43,128 nucleotides of DNA from the NCBI GenBank assembly GCA_964419545.1, contig CAYQQU010000051.1, positions 1 to 43,128 of the forward strand. Reading direction: 5' to 3'. The stretch comes from CAYQQU01 sp964419545 (GTDB taxonomy: Bacteria; Bacteroidota; Bacteroidia; Chitinophagales; Saprospiraceae). Shown here piece after piece: positions 41,726-43,128 of the stretch. The notes beneath the pieces were generated by a model, which saw only the letters and a list, made by a program, of their open reading frames with translations, had not been told where the DNA came from and ran no database searches. Every line of letters starts with the position of its first letter. The stretch's first letter is position 1. A program made the translations under genes and the position numbers.

Positions 41726-41890
41726 TTAACCCGGATTATTCATGGGTTCTCCATTATGACGGTTGTCAGGCTTGCGTTCGCACAGGAGGGCGACACGCAG
41801 GCGCATCCCCAGATACGGTGAGTATCGACCAACGAGCCAACGTAAGAATGGCGGCCGGCAAAAGATGAATCCATGAATACCGCGGGTTAA
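41726..41890. repeat. 165 bp MITE-like element with TTAACCCG...TATTCATGG ends
   Basis: The left end TTAACCCGGATTATTCATGG and right end (reverse complement TTAACCCGCGGTATTCATGG) match at 17 of 20 bases. The core is not palindromic. A 66-aa minus-strand frame crosses it but looks accidental. The end sequence is that of the hairpins at 30240 and 37028. Confidence 0.6.
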
Positions 41891-42017
41891 GTGAGGTATT
41901 GGAATTATCGCCCAGGCTTGTCTCACTTCTTATCTGCTTTTGACTTTTTCTCCCGTATTTTGGCCTTCGAACCCATTACACGTAGCTCCTGTAATTTCCA
42001 AGTATTATCTTTAGATC
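41891..42017. other. Short spacer before the AAA-ATPase pseudogene
   Basis: 127 bases, AT-rich at the end (GTATTATCTTTAGATC), which may be the relic promoter of the ATPase gene. Nothing else is seen. Confidence 0.3.
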
Positions 42018-42351
42018 ATGAAGTATCCTTATCGGCATCCAGGATCTCCGGGAACTGCGCACCGGCGGTTATGTCTACGTCGATAAAACCGAATACATCC
42101 ATCGCCTGGCGACTACCGGTAAACACTACTTTCTGTCCCGCCCACGGCGCTTCGGCAAAAGCCTGCTGCTGGCCACCGTAAAAGAGCTATAAAGCGGCAG
42201 CCGCGATCTGTTTGACGGATTGTGGATCACCGGCCGCTGGGACTGGTCGCAAATCCGACCGATCATCTAGCTGCGGTTTGGCCAGGTCGATTACCATCAA
42301 AAAGGATTATCCGTCACACTCCAAGAGGAACTGCAGCGCCTGGCCAACCTA
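42018..42351 (+). pseudogene. AAA-ATPase-like (DUF1703-type) pseudogene, 5' part only
   Basis: Translating with one frameshift gives MKYP then IGIQDLRELRTGGYVYVDKT, YIHRLATTGKHYFLSRPRR and FGKSLLLAT, the usual start of the Bacteroidota AAA-ATPase-like family that ends in a PD-(D/E)XK nuclease domain. The family is highly multiplied and often mobile. Damage: one extra T at about 42029-42030 shifts the frame after the fourth codon, TAA at 42190 falls in the conserved ELF-SGS segment, and TAG at 42268 in PII-LRFG. After LQEELQRLAN the similarity stops and multicopper-oxidase sequence begins. The ATPase body and nuclease domain are missing. Confidence 0.8.
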
Positions 42352-43120
42352 CTGGGCTTGCCGACCTATCCTTACGAAGCGGCTTTTGCTGTCCAGGATA
42401 AGATGTTCTACGAAGACGGCAGCTTCTTCTATCCGGCATTCCCCGATGACCCATTCTACAATGACTTCACCACCGGCGAAGATGCTGTTCTACCGATGAA
42501 TCAGTTCCTGGACGGCGGCCCTACCGCGCTAGCCGAATTCATGAAGAATATTGCCGGTGATACGCCCTTCGGCTTTGCTTATGGCGACGACCTCTGACCC
42601 GAGGGTATTTTCGGTACGCCCTACGATCCGCGTCGCACTGACCGCGTTATGGCCTTTGATGTAAACCCCAGCCTGGGCGCTTTGGGTGGCCCTGCCGACG
42701 CTTGGGGTGCCAATACTGTCGATATGTCTGGCTTCGGCCCGAACGTAACGGTAAATGACGGCGAAGAAGTTCGCGTTCGAAAACTGGAACTTTTCGAAGG
42801 TCTCGACGAATTCGGCCGCCTACAGCCTATCCTGGGTACCGCCGAACCGGCTACCGACCACCGGGGTAACCCGATCTTCTGGCCAACTACCCAACCTTAC
42901 CTTACCTTACGTTGATGCCGGACTGGCGTATTTAGATGATGCCCAAACCATCAGACGGCAAATGGAAGGAGCCATCGCCTGGCATAGTCCTACAACCGAA
43001 AACTCGGCTTTGAACGCCGTCGAGGAATGGTAGCTGTTTATTGTTACCGGAGATTCCCACCTCATACATTTGCACCTAGTGGTCTGTCAAGGGTTAAATG
43101 CTGGGTATTGCATATATTAG
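42352..43120 (+). pseudogene. Decayed multicopper oxidase (CotA/bilirubin-oxidase-like) pseudogene
   Basis: The frame continues from the ATPase relic: LPTYPYEAAFAVQDKMFYED and GSFFYPAFPDDP resemble the middle cupredoxin domain of CotA-like oxidases. DRVMAFDVN, KLELFEGLDEFGRLQPILGT, AWHSPTTENSALNAVEEW and LFIVTGDSHLIHLHLV follow in the family order. The last contains a copper-site HPxHLH motif changed to HLIHLH (43058-43075). Damage: TGA at 42595, a frameshift in a triple CTTAC repeat near 42888-42910, and TAG at 43031. The N-terminal domain is absent, a middle part seems deleted, and the final copper motif (HCHxxxH) is missing. It stops at TAG 43118. Non-functional. Confidence 0.75.
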
Positions 43121-43128
43121 CCAAAAAC

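Noticed and set aside
41726..41926. 66-codon minus-strand frame within the MITE-like element
   Set aside because: Its ends coincide with repeat sequence and no transposase motif (DDE, DEDD or Y1) is present.

Overview
This 43 kb window looks like a draft-assembly contig, possibly metagenome-derived since it carries a 100-N scaffold gap, from a Bacteroidota bacterium. Supporting signs are a type IX secretion C-terminal sorting domain on a giant amylase, a gliding-motility-associated (CHU_C-like) C-terminal domain on a second giant protein, SprB/HYR/PKD-like extracellular repeats, TAnnTTTG-like promoters and a general lack of Shine-Dalgarno sequences. A moderately GC-rich Saprospiria/Lewinella-like lineage is my best guess, by inference only.

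Layout. 1-1000: fragments, a small membrane protein and a Walker-A micro-ORF. 1003-5294: a GH3-family adenylating enzyme, convergent with a translationally coupled gluconate permease/FGGY gluconokinase pair. 5514-9691: a three-gene molybdenum hydroxylase operon (Tat-exported 2Fe-2S subunit, Moco subunit, FAD subunit with a Cys-rich insertion), followed by a small Cys-rich protein. 10008-11486: a palindromic MITE-like element and a three-gene minus-strand cluster (small membrane protein, membrane protein with CxxCxGxG zinc-ribbon motifs, HExxH metallopeptidase). 11830-13632: two AT-richer genes of unknown function. 13930-20315: a giant secreted GH13 alpha-amylase with many C-terminal modules, broken by the assembly gap.

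20543-30217: a roughly 9.6 kb segment bounded by two near-identical tRNA-Gly genes (anticodons CCC and TCC). It holds repeat elements, a protein with two degenerate FGE/SUMF1-like domains around five PKD-like repeats, and a giant YCF48/SprB-like adhesin with a T9SS-type sorting domain. 30389-35335: a lipoprotein FGE homologue that keeps both active-site cysteines, convergent with a pair encoding a c-type cytochrome/beta-propeller protein and a DUF1080-like protein. 35533-41646: a Uma2 nuclease-like protein, a Q/Y/N/G-rich secreted protein, a PIF1-like helicase with HRDC and HTH tails, and a coiled-coil J-domain protein. 42018-43120: an AAA-ATPase-like pseudogene running in the same frame into a decayed multicopper oxidase.

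Recurring theme. Short palindromic repeats are scattered through the intergenic spaces: a uniform 31 bp hairpin family (CTCCGGG-type ends), a CCGGATTATTCATGG family, one composite of the two, and several longer MITE-like inverted repeats. Some sit at gene ends or appear to have altered them. Main functions are carbohydrate uptake and degradation, periplasmic oxidation of aldehydes/N-heterocycles, surface adhesion and protein modification. No CRISPR array, rRNA, complete transposase or recognisable defence operon is visible.
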